A stretch of DNA of 64,000 nucleotides. It comes from Corynebacterium lubricantis DSM 45231. Its GTDB lineage: Bacteria; Actinomycetota; Actinomycetes; Mycobacteriales; Mycobacteriaceae. Location of the stretch: assembly GCF_000379425.1 (NCBI RefSeq), contig NZ_KB902183.1, positions 58,434 to 122,433 on the forward strand. The letters run 5' to 3'. Both the position numbers and the translations under genes were made by a program. Under the pieces are notes generated by a model. It was not told the DNA's origin and did no database searches. It was given only the letters and a program-made list of their open reading frames with translations. This document shows positions 52,698 to 62,468 of this stretch, in pieces. Numbering within the stretch: the stretch's first letter is position 1; each line of letters starts with the position of its first letter.

Positions 52698-54218
52698 ATG
52701 ACCGTGTACGCAAATCCTGGAACCGAAGGCTCGATTGTTAACTACGAGGCGAGGTACGACAACTACATTGGCGGCCAGTGGGTGCCACCGGTGGAAGGTG
52801 AGTACTTCGACAATGTTTCGCCGGTCAACGGCCTCGTATTTACCCAGGCTGCCCGCGGTACTGCCGCAGATATCGAACTCGCACTCGACGCCGCGCACAA
52901 GGCTGCACCGGCGTGGGGCAAGACCTCTGCCGCAGAACGCGCGCTGATTCTGCACCGTATTGCAGACCGCATGGAAGAGCACCTCGAGGAGATCGCCGTA
53001 GCTGAGACCTGGGACAACGGCAAGGCCGTGCGTGAGACGCTCGCCGCCGATATCCCGCTGGCTATTGATCACTTCCGCTACTTTGCCGGAGCGATCCGTG
53101 CCCAGGAGGGACGCCTTTCGCAAATTGACGACGACACCGTGGCGTACCACTTTAACGAGCCGCTCGGTGTCGTGGCGCAGATTATCCCGTGGAACTTCCC
53201 CATCCTGATGGCGACGTGGAAGCTCGCGCCGGCGCTGGCAGCGGGTAACGCCGTGGTGATGAAGCCTGCTGAGCAGACCCCAGCGTCGATTCTTTACTTG
53301 ATGAACATCATCGGCGATCTGATCCCAGATGGCGTGATTAATATTGTCAACGGCTTCGGCGACGAGGCTGGTTCGGCGCTTTCGGGCTCCGACCGCATCG
53401 CGAAGATTGCATTTACCGGCTCCACCCCCGTGGGCAAGCTGATTAACAAGGCCGCCTCCGACAAGATCATTCCGGTGACCCTCGAGCTCGGGGGCAAGTC
53501 ACCGTCGATCTTCTTCCCCGACATCTTGGACAAGGACGACGCCTTCCGCAACAAGGCCGTCGAGGGCTTTGCGATGTTCGCGCTAAACCAAGGCGAGGTA
53601 TGTACCTGTCCTTCCCGTGCACTCGTACACGAGTCCATCGCCGACGAGTTCCTCGAGCTGGGTGTCAAGCGCGTGGAGAACATCAAGGTAGGCAACCCGC
53701 TGGATACCGACACCATGATGGGCGCCCAGGCATCCCAGGAGCAGATGGATAAGATCACCGGCTACCTGGACCTTGGCCCGCAGGAAGGTGCTGAGACGCT
53801 GACCGGTGGTGCCATTAACAAGATCGATGGCCTGGAGAATGGCTACTACATCGAGCCCACCGTGTTCAAGGGCGATAACTCCATGCGCATCTTCCGCGAG
53901 GAGATCTTCGGCCCAGTCCTGTCGGTGGCGACCTTCAAGGATTACGAGGAGGCCATCAAGATCGCGAACGACACTAACTTCGGCCTCGGCTCCGGTGTGT
54001 GGTCGCGTAACGGAAACACCGCCTACCGCGCGGGACGCGATATCCAGGCTGGTCGTGTCTGGGTGAATCAGTACCACACCTACCCAGCGCACGCTGCTTT
54101 CGGTGGCTACAAGGAGTCCGGCATTGGCCGCGAGAACCACCTGATGATGTTGGGCCACTACCAGCAGACCAAGAACCTGCTTGTCTCCTACGCTGAAAAC
54201 GAGACTGGCCTGTTCTAG
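52698..54218 (+). CDS. ald: Acetaldehyde/aldehyde dehydrogenase (NAD+)
   Basis: 506 residues. NAD-binding [11 protein letters not shown], general base Glu in [10 protein letters not shown] and catalytic Cys in [12 protein letters not shown] (the CTC arrangement of the acetaldehyde-dehydrogenase branch). It oxidises acetaldehyde to acetate in the cytosol. The same order hspR-ald occurs in C. glutamicum. It faces pyruvate:quinone oxidoreductase across a strong terminator; both make acetate. Confidence 0.93.
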   Translation: MTVYANPGTEGSIVNYEARYDNYIGGQWVPPVEGEYFDNVSPVNGLVFTQAARGTAADIELALDAAHKAAPAWGKTSAAERALILHRIADRMEEHLEEIAVAETWDNGKAVRETLAADIPLAIDHFRYFAGAIRAQEGRLSQIDDDTVAYHFNEPLGVVAQIIPWNFPILMATWKLAPALAAGNAVVMKPAEQTPASILYLMNIIGDLIPDGVINIVNGFGDEAGSALSGSDRIAKIAFTGSTPVGKLINKAASDKIIPVTLELGGKSPSIFFPDILDKDDAFRNKAVEGFAMFALNQGEVCTCPSRALVHESIADEFLELGVKRVENIKVGNPLDTDTMMGAQASQEQMDKITGYLDLGPQEGAETLTGGAINKIDGLENGYYIEPTVFKGDNSMRIFREEIFGPVLSVATFKDYEEAIKIANDTNFGLGSGVWSRNGNTAYRAGRDIQAGRVWVNQYHTYPAHAAFGGYKESGIGRENHLMMLGHYQQTKNLLVSYAENETGLF

Positions 54219-54238
54219 GGGGCTTTTCGAAACGCTAG

Positions 54239-54272
54239 AAAGGGCGCGTGACCAGCTGGTCACGCGCCCTTT
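54239..54272. terminator. Perfect bidirectional terminator between ald and pqo
   Basis: AAAGGGCGCGTGACCAG is followed directly by its exact reverse complement, a 34-base palindrome with A-runs on the left and T-runs on the right, so it can end transcription from both sides. Confidence 0.9.
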
Positions 54273-54293
54273 ACCTGTGCTGCTTAGTGAAAC

Positions 54294-56063
54294 CTAGGCC
54301 AGGTGGTTGGTTTCGATCGTCGCTGCCGCGCCGATATTGCGCAGGTTGGTGCGAGCGAGTGCAGCCATGCGGCCAATGCCACCACTGAAGACCGTCTTTG
54401 CGGCCGACTTGGAGAAGCCGAGCATCATTTCCCAAGTGATGTTTGGTGGGATCGACAGTGCATCCGGATCGGTGACCATATCCACCAGTACTGGGCCAGG
54501 ATAAGCCAGCGCCTCGGCGATGGTGGACTCGAGATCTTGGGGATCCTCAATGCGGAATGCCTTGATACCAATGGCCTCGGCGATCTTGGAGAAGTTCACG
54601 TGTTCATGATCCGTTCCGAACTCCTTGAGTCCGTCGACCATCATCTCTAGCTTGACCATGCCCAGCGAGGAGTTGTTGAACACCATGATCTTGACAGGCA
54701 GGTCGTGCAGCTTCACGGTGAGCAACTCGGAGAGCAACATACCCAGGCCACCATCACCGGAGAAGGAAATAACCTGGCGGTTGCGGTCAGCGGACTGCGC
54801 GCCAATGGCTTGTGGCAAGGCATTGGCCATGGTGCCGTGTTTGAAGGAACCGATCTCCTGGCGCTTGCCGTTTGGAGTGATGTAGCGGGCAGCCCACACG
54901 TTGCACATGCCGGTATCTACGGTGAAGATTGCATCGTCAGCTGCGAGGCGGTCGATGATTCCTGCTGCGTATTCCGGGTGGATTGGCTTTGCCGATTCGG
55001 GGTGCTCACCGGTGTATGCGCCGATCACGTTATTGAGGGTGCGGGCATGCGCCTTGAGCTGTTTGTCCAAGAACGAGCGATCCGACTTTTCCTTGATATG
55101 AGGCAGGATGTTCTCGATCACGCAGCCGGTATCGCCGATGACGGGGTACTTCACGGTAGTGCGACGGCCGATGTGCGCGCCGTTGATATCAATCTGGGCG
55201 ACATTTTTCTCTGGCAGCCAATCGTTGTACGGGAAATCCGTACCGATCAAAATCACCAGGTCAGCCTCATACATTGCGTCGCGGCAGGCACCGTAGCCCA
55301 GCAATCCCGACATACCCACGTCGAAGGGGTTGTCATATTGGATGTGCATCTTGCCGCCGAAGGCGTGGCCGATTGGGGACTTAATCTTCTCCGCTAGAGC
55401 GAGGACTTGCTCGCGTGCGTTCTTGACACCCTCGCCGCAGAAAAGCGTGACGGTGTCTGCCTCATTGATGGCGTCGACCAGTGCTGCGGCCTCGGCAGGA
55501 TCAGGGAAGACCTTGGTATTGGAGCCGCGAGCGACCACGGACGCGGCAGGGCCGCCTTCGACGGCGTCTTCCTTGAACACGTCACCGGGGACAACCATGA
55601 CCGAGACACCATTGCCGGCCATCGTCGACTGGATGCCGTTGTGGAAGATTCGAGCGCCTTGCTCAGCGGAATGCGCGGTTTCGCAGTAGCCGGAGCATTC
55701 TTGGAAAATCTGTTCTGGGTGGGTTTCCTGGAAGTACTGGGAACCGATCTGCAGGCTTGGAATATGCGAAGCAATGGCTAGGACCTTCGCTCCATTGCGG
55801 TGTGAGTCGTAGAGACCTTGAATCAAGTGAGTATTGCCCGGGCCGCAGGATGCAGCACACACTGCGAGCTCACCGGTGACAAGAGATTCGGCGCCGGCTG
55901 CGAACGCCGCTGCCTCCTCATTGCGGACATGCACCCACTCGATGGAACTCTTGCTAATTGCGTCAGAAAAGGGATTGAGGGAGTCACCCACGAGACCAAA
56001 GATGCGTTTGACGCCTTGGGCTTCGAGCATTGCAACTACTTGGGCAGCGAAGTTTTCAGCCAT
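54294..56063 (-). CDS. pqo: Pyruvate:quinone oxidoreductase (pyruvate oxidase-like)
   Basis: 589 residues. The ThDP motif starts at GDGGLGMLLSELLTVK and ends with NN in VFNNSSLGM; the N-terminal VRNEEAAAFAAGAESLVTG contains the activating Glu. FAD-binding residues lie in the middle domain (GYGACRDAMYEADLVILIG). It decarboxylates pyruvate to acetate and CO2 and hands electrons to menaquinone at the membrane; the C-terminal segment is the usual membrane-docking part. Confidence 0.93.
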   Translation of the reverse strand: MAENFAAQVVAMLEAQGVKRIFGLVGDSLNPFSDAISKSSIEWVHVRNEEAAAFAAGAESLVTGELAVCAASCGPGNTHLIQGLYDSHRNGAKVLAIASHIPSLQIGSQYFQETHPEQIFQECSGYCETAHSAEQGARIFHNGIQSTMAGNGVSVMVVPGDVFKEDAVEGGPAASVVARGSNTKVFPDPAEAAALVDAINEADTVTLFCGEGVKNAREQVLALAEKIKSPIGHAFGGKMHIQYDNPFDVGMSGLLGYGACRDAMYEADLVILIGTDFPYNDWLPEKNVAQIDINGAHIGRRTTVKYPVIGDTGCVIENILPHIKEKSDRSFLDKQLKAHARTLNNVIGAYTGEHPESAKPIHPEYAAGIIDRLAADDAIFTVDTGMCNVWAARYITPNGKRQEIGSFKHGTMANALPQAIGAQSADRNRQVISFSGDGGLGMLLSELLTVKLHDLPVKIMVFNNSSLGMVKLEMMVDGLKEFGTDHEHVNFSKIAEAIGIKAFRIEDPQDLESTIAEALAYPGPVLVDMVTDPDALSIPPNITWEMMLGFSKSAAKTVFSGGIGRMAALARTNLRNIGAAATIETNHLA

Positions 56064-56113
56064 TCATATTCTCCTTTTGTTGTCGTGGCACCAGGCTACT
56101 CCCCAAACGTGGA

Positions 56114-57304
56114 TCATTGCAGAGCGTTCATCTCCCGTATCGCACGATGTAAAGGCGCGCTGTCCCAGTGCCCCGCGTGCCCTCCGCCACCGAGATCGGG
56201 AATGCGACGGGCGCCGAAATAAGGAGAGGCCGGGTTCCTCCCGTGAAACGCAAAGTCCCCGTAATGGAGCAGTTGGATCTCGTCGTCGTAGGTGTCGGCG
56301 ACGAAGACCTGCGGATCGCTTGCGTGCAGATGCAGATCACTGACGTGGAGGGCATTGACCCCAGGTGAGCCCATCAGCACCAGATTGTCGGCGTGAAGCC
56401 CATGGGTTTTCGCTGCCTCGACCGCGACCAGCGTGCCATAACTGTGAGCCAGGACTGTACGCGTTGCCGCGGGGAAGCGCTCAGCCAACGCCGCCTGAAA
56501 GAAGGAGAGATTATCCGCCCCGGCCTGCGCGTAGCTTTCTGAGGCGGCATCAAAAAGGAGTGATTCGGGCGCAGAATAGCCCAGCCACACCACCGTTGGC
56601 GTACCAGTATTTGTGACAAGTGTGGAGCCCCGCTCGAGATACGAGCCCAGCGCATGCGTTTCCGAAGAACCCACACCGGCCACGAGAGTATTAATCGCGT
56701 GCGGTTGCACCGAATCCATTTCGTCGGGATGAACACCAAGCAGTACCGAGATACCTCCATCACCTGATTCCAGCACCACACCGTTGTGCTCATTGATGAG
56801 CGCGCTGGCCTCAGGAGAAAGCTTGCCCAGATTGTCGCCGTGCACCTGGGAGAGCGGAACTCCGGCGGCGTCGAAGAGGAGATCGAGCTCGGGTTCGGGG
56901 ACTTCCTGGGTGAGAAGAGCAAGCGCTCCCGCTACCTGGGCATCGATACGTGTGCGCTCGAGCTGCATCAATGCTATGAAGCCCGACGCTTCGGGCATAA
57001 GGGGCTGAATTCTGCGGGCAGCATTGATCGCCGAGACGCATAAAGTTTCGCCGATGTGGGCGAGCAGCAGGAGAGACATTGCCCGTTCGATGTTGTTGCG
57101 CGTCGCCTCCAGATTCGAGCGCAACCCCCGGAACCGCGTTCGAGCGGCATCGGCTGCAGTGCCCAGGAATTCTTCGTCGTCAAGCAGCGTGATTGCGGAG
57201 GTAATGGTGGCGATGCGGTCGTCGATACCTGCGCGCAATGCGCCTAGCTCGTGGTGCGCGGCATCGTAAGCCTGCGGAGCGTCGGGGCTGCGTGGCTTGA
57301 TCAC
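56114..57304 (-). CDS. DUF1023 alpha/beta hydrolase with helical N-terminal domain
   Basis: 396 residues from GTG 57304, whose GTGA overlaps the stop of the preceding small gene and so decides the start. Residues 1-140 are helical, with length and heptad-like pattern similar to WXG100/type VII substrate heads. The C-terminal half is a hydrolase with TVLAHSYGTLVAVEAA (nucleophile Ser) and GGGGHAGHWD (late His). DUF1023 proteins are common in mycolic-acid actinobacteria and many are exported. Substrate unknown. Confidence 0.8.
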   Translation of the reverse strand: MIKPRSPDAPQAYDAAHHELGALRAGIDDRIATITSAITLLDDEEFLGTAADAARTRFRGLRSNLEATRNNIERAMSLLLLAHIGETLCVSAINAARRIQPLMPEASGFIALMQLERTRIDAQVAGALALLTQEVPEPELDLLFDAAGVPLSQVHGDNLGKLSPEASALINEHNGVVLESGDGGISVLLGVHPDEMDSVQPHAINTLVAGVGSSETHALGSYLERGSTLVTNTGTPTVVWLGYSAPESLLFDAASESYAQAGADNLSFFQAALAERFPAATRTVLAHSYGTLVAVEAAKTHGLHADNLVLMGSPGVNALHVSDLHLHASDPQVFVADTYDDEIQLLHYGDFAFHGRNPASPYFGARRIPDLGGGGHAGHWDSAPLHRAIREMNALQ

Positions 57305-57546
57305 GGCAACCCCCAAGCACGGTCGAGCGCATCGGCCTCTCGCAGGAAAGCGGCGACGTCGCGTGCGTGCTCGCTGACACGCGTGCTATCGCGCACGATC
57401 TGGTCGTGCCACAGTGTGAGTGCTTTTTCGAAAGCCATAAAGGTGGCCGAGGGCAGAAGCGGATTGTGTGTCTGCGGCGGAGGCCAGCGAGGAACCACGG
57501 CCTCAAGGTGCGCAGCGGTGGTGGTGTGAAATCGCAGGGTGTCCAT
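57301..57546 (-). CDS. Small WXG100-sized hypothetical protein coupled to the DUF1023 gene
   Basis: 81 residues from ATG 57546 (MDTLRFHTTTAAHLEAV). Mostly helical apart from a Pro-rich loop (RWPPPQTHNPLLP), ending in a helix SEHARDVAAFLREADAL. The size and the coupling with a hydrolase carrying a similar helical head suggest an ESX-like partner, but the W-x-G motif is absent. It shares GTGA with the next gene. Confidence 0.65.
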   Translation of the reverse strand: MDTLRFHTTTAAHLEAVVPRWPPPQTHNPLLPSATFMAFEKALTLWHDQIVRDSTRVSEHARDVAAFLREADALDRAWGLP

Positions 57547-57635
57547 GTCATGAGCATGCGCGAAAAGCGGTGATGAGGCGAATAGGACCTGCAAAAACTG
57601 TGGAAAGATCCAAGTTATCCACATATTGTGGGGTC

Positions 57636-58427
57636 ATGCGTATTGGACTCGTGCAAATTACTACCGGCGACAATAAGATGGATAACTTCCACATTGCGGA
57701 GCAGGGAATTCGCAAGGCCGCAGCCGAGGGCGCCAGCCTCGTGGTGTGCCCAGAGGCGACGTCACAGGCGTTCGATACCGGTCGGCTGGACAAGCAGGCC
57801 GAAGACCTCGACGGAGAGTTCTCTACCGCTATGAAAGAACTTGCCGACGAGCTAGGTGTGGTCATTGTGGCGGGCATGTTCCGTCCGGCCGATACCCACG
57901 GAGACATCAACCGGGTTTTTAACACCGCGCTGATCACAGGGCGGGGAATGCATCAGGGCTACAACAAGATCAACACCTTTGATGCCTTCAAATTTAAGGA
58001 ATCCGACACCGTTAAGCCCGGCTCCGAGCGGGTGATCATCGAGGTCGACGGAGTGCAGATCGGTATTGCCATCTGTTTTGATATCCGTTTCCCCCAGCAC
58101 TTTCAGGACCTAGCTCGCGAGGGCGCCGAGGTCATCGTGGTGCCCACCAGCTGGGCCGACGGACAGGGCAAGTTGCGCCAGTGGCGCGTGCTCACCGCGG
58201 CCCGTGCACTCGATTCCAACGTGTTTATCGCAGCCGCGGGCCAGGCGCGCCCGGGTGGAGATGCGGAGGCGGGAGGCGAAAGCGGACCGACGGGAATTGG
58301 CCACTCGACCCTGATCGATCCCTTCGGGGAGCAGGTGGCCGAGCTCGGGTACGAGTTCGATGTGCTGGTTGTAGATATCGACCCGGAGCTGACCATGAAG
58401 GCACGAAAGTCCCTGCCTGTGCTCTAG
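57636..58427 (+). CDS. Carbon-nitrogen hydrolase (nitrilase superfamily)
   Basis: 263 residues. The Glu-Lys-Cys triad is visible: Glu in VCPEATSQAF, Lys in YNKINTFDAF, Cys in GIAICFDIRFPQ. The branch includes deaminated-glutathione amidases (Nit1-type). TATTGT six bases before ATG 57636 suggests a leaderless transcript. It converges on the globin-like flavoprotein gene, with a four-base overlap of ends. Confidence 0.9.
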   Translation: MRIGLVQITTGDNKMDNFHIAEQGIRKAAAEGASLVVCPEATSQAFDTGRLDKQAEDLDGEFSTAMKELADELGVVIVAGMFRPADTHGDINRVFNTALITGRGMHQGYNKINTFDAFKFKESDTVKPGSERVIIEVDGVQIGIAICFDIRFPQHFQDLAREGAEVIVVPTSWADGQGKLRQWRVLTAARALDSNVFIAAAGQARPGGDAEAGGESGPTGIGHSTLIDPFGEQVAELGYEFDVLVVDIDPELTMKARKSLPVL

Positions 58428-59629
58428 CTAGGTTCTTGGATGGGTTGCTGTTCAGACCAGTGATCGGGGCCCTCAGGAGTGGCCACGAAGATGCGGGCAG
58501 GGTCGGCCTCAGCGGAAAGAAGCGCGGCACAGACGGGGTCGACGTCGTCCTTGTCACCACCGATAATTACTGTGCGGCCCCACCACATGCCCACCCCGGA
58601 GACTAACGACGTGATCGGAAGTGCGACCGGAATGACATTTTCGTCGGCAACATCGAGCGCTTCAGAGACGGCCTGTTCGACGTGAAGGGTCACACTGAGC
58701 CACTGATGCGTCTGGGCGAGGCGGATAAACGTCGCCAGATCGTAGAAGTCGTCGGGATGTTGAGCTGAGATGATGAGGCTGACATTGGGTTGTGTGTCTG
58801 CCTCCAGCAGCTGGAAAATCAGGGCCTTGATCGGCGCCAGTCCAGTGCCGAGGGCCACCATGAGCACGTCGCGCCGGGCATCTAGGGTGCTGTCTAAGGC
58901 GTTTCCCGAGCGCAGACCCGCGAAACCATTCATGGCCTCGCCGATTGTCCAATACTCTCCAGGTTGGGCAGCAGAAACGGCGTCATTGGGGAGGGAAACG
59001 TGGAATTCCAACTGGCCGAACTGATTGGATGGGAATGCCGGGGCGAACTTCAGCCACGACCCACGCTGTGACGGCAACATCACCGGGAGGAATTGTCCAG
59101 GGGTGTAGTCGATCGGAGTGGGGGACTCCAGATGCACAACGGCCACCGACTGGGAGGTCTGCTCAATCGAGGCGACTTCGGCGGCGTGAGCAGGCGCGAT
59201 TCCGGCGAGGTCGGCCTCGGAGGCAGACTCTTTCATGGCCTGGCAGATCTGAGTGATCACCCCGCGGGCGGCCTCGACGCGCTCGGCCGCTAGGTCGGCG
59301 CCAACCACTTGGGCAACAGAGTTTCCGAGGATCTCGCCGAAGGAATCATAGGTGTCGGACGGGAAGCCGTGACGACGATGTTCCGCACCCAGTGCCCGAA
59401 CACGCGCGGACACGTCTTCGGACAGGGACTCGTCGCTAAGCGAATGCTCGAGTGCCCATGCCGTGGCGAGCGGGAGCTGCATGTGTGCGCCGGAGAGATC
59501 TTCGGGGAAGATCCCGCGGGCTGGTGGCAGTGCCTCGAAAAGTTGCTGGTGGACGAGATCGCGCAGCGCGTCCCCGCGCTCGCGCACAAGTGCACCAACA
59601 TCCGCGAGGGTGTTCGACGATTCAGACAT
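58424..59629 (-). CDS. Globin-like/FNR flavoprotein (flavohemoprotein-related)
   Basis: 401 residues. The N-terminal ~135 residues resemble a globin, with a candidate proximal His84 in GAEHRRHGFP; the rest is an FNR module with FAD-binding PIDYTPGQFLPVML and NAD-binding ALGTGLAPIKAL. The FAD motif (usual RxYS) is replaced by APAFPSN, so FAD binding may be altered. It could be an NO dioxygenase (Hmp) relative or another globin-coupled reductase. The gene is followed by the convergent nitrilase gene. Confidence 0.7.
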   Translation of the reverse strand: MSESSNTLADVGALVRERGDALRDLVHQQLFEALPPARGIFPEDLSGAHMQLPLATAWALEHSLSDESLSEDVSARVRALGAEHRRHGFPSDTYDSFGEILGNSVAQVVGADLAAERVEAARGVITQICQAMKESASEADLAGIAPAHAAEVASIEQTSQSVAVVHLESPTPIDYTPGQFLPVMLPSQRGSWLKFAPAFPSNQFGQLEFHVSLPNDAVSAAQPGEYWTIGEAMNGFAGLRSGNALDSTLDARRDVLMVALGTGLAPIKALIFQLLEADTQPNVSLIISAQHPDDFYDLATFIRLAQTHQWLSVTLHVEQAVSEALDVADENVIPVALPITSLVSGVGMWWGRTVIIGGDKDDVDPVCAALLSAEADPARIFVATPEGPDHWSEQQPIQEPS

Positions 59630-59650
59630 GCCACCTAGCGTAGTAGGTGA

Positions 59651-60730
59651 TTAGTCGAAAGCGCCTACGTCGTAACCGGTAACGGGGCCCTCGGTGTTCG
59701 GGATCCAGCCCAAGGCAGGTGCGACGTGCTCGGCGAAGCCCTGGAGGATCTTCACGTTCAAGTCTACGCCCATGGTGTTGGGGATGGTGATCAAGACGGT
59801 GTCGGCGGCTTCGATGGCGGGGTCTGCCTTGAGCTGCTCGATGAGCGTGTCCGGTTCGGCGGCGTAGGTGCGGCCGAAGGTGACGTTGGAACCCTCGCCG
59901 AGTGAACCGATCTGGTCCTCGTGGCTCGCCTGAGTGGAGAAATAGCGGCGAGTTTCATCGTCGATGATCGGGAAGATGGATCGCGAAACGGACACGCGAG
60001 GGTTGTTCCAGGAGTGGCCCGCCTCCTTCCACGCGGCGCGGTAAACATCGATCTGGCTGCGCTGGACTTCGCCGAGCGAGCGACCGTCGGCCTCAGAAAC
60101 GAGAGTGGAACTCATCAGGTTGACGCCGTCCTTTGCTGCCTGGACCGCGGAGCTATTCGAGCCCGAACCCCAGAACATGCGCGAGTGCAGGTCAGGGGAC
60201 TGCGGGAAGACGGGAAGTGCGGTGCCCTCGCGGTACATGCGCGGGTACTGCTGGTCGGCGGGAGCGGCCTTGGCCATGCCGTAGCCGTCAATGGCGGACA
60301 AGAAGAGCTCCCACTTCTGGCGGGCAATATCGGCTCCGTTGGGTGCCTCGCCACCGTAGCCAAAGGACTCCCAGCCCTTGTCGGCAGGCTCCGGTGACCC
60401 ACGAGAGATACCCAGAGCGGTGCGGCCGTCGGAAAGAAGATCCAGCGCGGCGGCCTCTTCGGCGAGGTACAGCGGGTTTTCGTAGCGCATATCAATCACG
60501 CCGGTGCCCACTTCGATGTGTTTGGTGGCACCCACCACCGCGCCGAGCATGGGCATGGGGGACGCGCCCTGAGGTGCGAAATGGTGCACACGGAAAGACG
60601 CGTTATTCACGCCGATCTCGTCTGCTGCCTTCGCAATCTCTAATTGGTCCTTGAGGACCTGGGCCGCATCGGGGCCCTGCTGATTGCCTATTGCATAGTG
60701 GCCGAAGCTTAAAAAGCCGAATGCCTTCAT
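59651..60730 (-). CDS. LLM-class flavin-dependent oxidoreductase
   Basis: 359 residues. Luciferase-like monooxygenase fold with FGFLSFGHYAIGNQQGPDA at the start and VGTGVIDMRYENPLYLAEEA plus ALGISRGSPEPADKGW in the F420/FMN-binding part. Substrate unknown. GGAATTAGGGAGTGAG precedes ATG 60730. It lies 21 bases upstream of the flavoprotein gene, on the same strand, but no functional link can be proved. Confidence 0.88.
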   Translation of the reverse strand: MKAFGFLSFGHYAIGNQQGPDAAQVLKDQLEIAKAADEIGVNNASFRVHHFAPQGASPMPMLGAVVGATKHIEVGTGVIDMRYENPLYLAEEAAALDLLSDGRTALGISRGSPEPADKGWESFGYGGEAPNGADIARQKWELFLSAIDGYGMAKAAPADQQYPRMYREGTALPVFPQSPDLHSRMFWGSGSNSSAVQAAKDGVNLMSSTLVSEADGRSLGEVQRSQIDVYRAAWKEAGHSWNNPRVSVSRSIFPIIDDETRRYFSTQASHEDQIGSLGEGSNVTFGRTYAAEPDTLIEQLKADPAIEAADTVLITIPNTMGVDLNVKILQGFAEHVAPALGWIPNTEGPVTGYDVGAFD

Positions 60731-60797
60731 TGCTCACTCCCTAATTCCTTGAAACTTTGAGTTCGTATCAACAAGTGTAATGAAAATGGGGAATGCT

Positions 60798-62036
60798 TTA
60801 TTCCCCAGCGCCCAAGCTTAGGCGCGTCGAGGGAGATGGTGCCGGACGCCAGTTGCGAAGAGCAAAGCCTAGTCCGAGAAAACCGAGGACAGCGAGCACA
60901 GCAGAAATATTCGGAAGCCCGATTGAGGCGCCCACGATTCCCGCGAGGGGATACGTGAGCAGGAAACAGGCATGCGATAAGGAGAATTGGGCAGCGAAGA
61001 CAGACGAGCGATTATCTTCGGTGCTATTGCGGGTAACTAGGCGTGCAGACGGAGTGAGTACGGCAGACGTCGCGGCTCCGATGATGGCCCACAGGGCTAA
61101 GAGCGCGCCCCATTGCGCCGGACCCTCGAGCCAGGCAAGTGAGGCCACCGCCAGCAAAAGGAGAGCGGGCAAGGCCGTGCCGCCGGCGAGCATAGCGACG
61201 TGATCCGAGAGCTTGCGCAGCAGCCGAGGCATCGAGAGCGCGACAACCATCGAGCCTGCGCCGTTGGCCGCGAGAAGTAGTGCAACATCGGATTCGGATC
61301 TTCCGAGGCTGCCCTGGACAATGACCACCGTATTAACAATCACCATTGCCGAGGTCGCCGCGACCGCCAGGTTGAGGCCCATCAAACTGCGCAGTTCGGG
61401 TTTTGCCCAAAAAGCTCGCACGCCTTGGGTGAGCCGGTCGCTAAAGCGTGTGCCTTCCGAGCGTGGGACCTGGGGAAAGGCTGCCCACAATACAAGCAGC
61501 GTCGAGGCGATGAATCCCACCGCGGTACCCACGAACAGGTTGTTGTAGGTGATTACCGTCAGCAGCGCGGCGGCGATCATGGGGCTGACCAGGGATTCAA
61601 GATCGTAGGCGAGGCGGGAGAGTGAAAGTGCCTTGGTGTACTCGTCCTCGTCGGGAAGCACCGAGGGAATCACGGCCTGGAACGTCGGAGTAAATGTTGC
61701 GGATGCAGATTGCAGCAAGAAGATGAGGATGTAAATCTGCCACGCCTCGGTCACCAGTGGCAGGCACAGCGCAACGACGGCGCGGATCGCGTCGGCGGCA
61801 ACGAGGACATGTTTGGGCTGGAACCGGGAGGAAATGGCCGTCATGAGTGGAGAGACTCCGACGTAGGCGACCATCTTGATGGACATGGCCGTGCCCATGA
61901 CGATGCCCGCATTGCCACCCGCAATTTGGAAGGCGAGCAGCCCGAGCGCAACCGTGAGTAGGCCCGTTCCGAGGAGGGCGACCATCTGCGCGCCAAAAAG
62001 TTTGGCATAGGTCGGATTGTGCAAAACCGAGAGCAT
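60798..62036 (-). CDS. MFS efflux transporter paired with an ArsR regulator
   Basis: 412 residues from ATG 62036, one base after the ArsR stop. Twelve membrane segments with the MFS loop SSRFQPKHVLVAADAIRAV between helices 2 and 3. Translational coupling to a metal-sensor-like ArsR suggests metal or toxic ion export, in the manner of NreB-like or related MFS pumps; drug export is possible. Confidence 0.85.
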   Translation of the reverse strand: MLSVLHNPTYAKLFGAQMVALLGTGLLTVALGLLAFQIAGGNAGIVMGTAMSIKMVAYVGVSPLMTAISSRFQPKHVLVAADAIRAVVALCLPLVTEAWQIYILIFLLQSASATFTPTFQAVIPSVLPDEDEYTKALSLSRLAYDLESLVSPMIAAALLTVITYNNLFVGTAVGFIASTLLVLWAAFPQVPRSEGTRFSDRLTQGVRAFWAKPELRSLMGLNLAVAATSAMVIVNTVVIVQGSLGRSESDVALLLAANGAGSMVVALSMPRLLRKLSDHVAMLAGGTALPALLLLAVASLAWLEGPAQWGALLALWAIIGAATSAVLTPSARLVTRNSTEDNRSSVFAAQFSLSHACFLLTYPLAGIVGASIGLPNISAVLAVLGFLGLGFALRNWRPAPSPSTRLSLGAGE

Positions 62037-62037
62037 C

Positions 62038-62409
62038 TTAGCCTCGCTCCGCTGGTGAGTGGTGGTGGGGTGGTAGCTGCCCATTAGATACGGAGTGTTC
62101 GGCCTGGCGGATTGCCTCGGTGACCAGCTTCACCGCGTGCTCGTCGGTGAGCTGGTAAATCACGCTGGTGCCCTCTTGGCGCGTGGTTACGATGCGCGCC
62201 ATGCGCAACCTCGCGAGGTGTTGGGAGACACCGGAGGGCTTCTTATCGACGATTTCAGCCAGCGCATTGACCGACAACTCTTGTTCTCGGCGCAGGGCGA
62301 GAATGATTTTGATCCGTGTTGGGTCGGCAAGGGTCTTTAAAACCTCGGCCGCGAGATCCACAAACTCAGAGTCGGGATCCATCCCGCATTTCTTAGTATC
62401 CGCATGCAT
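62038..62409 (-). CDS. ArsR/SmtB family repressor, probable metal sensor
   Basis: 123 residues. The winged HTH is clear (SVNALAEIVDKKPSGVSQHL). The last helix has D-x-H...H with the spacing D(0), H(+2), H(+16), close to the alpha-5 metal site of SmtB/NmtR (D, H, H/E at 0, 2, 13, 16) but with Gln at +13; the C-terminus has HHH and the N-terminus MHADTKKCGMD. This points to zinc, nickel or cobalt sensing. First gene of the ArsR-MFS pair. Confidence 0.88.
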   Translation of the reverse strand: MHADTKKCGMDPDSEFVDLAAEVLKTLADPTRIKIILALRREQELSVNALAEIVDKKPSGVSQHLARLRMARIVTTRQEGTSVIYQLTDEHAVKLVTEAIRQAEHSVSNGQLPPHHHSPAERG

Positions 62410-62468
62410 ACGCAGATACTAACACGAGGGCGAAGGGGGAGAGGGCCCTCGTCGTTAAGCGATGCTTT

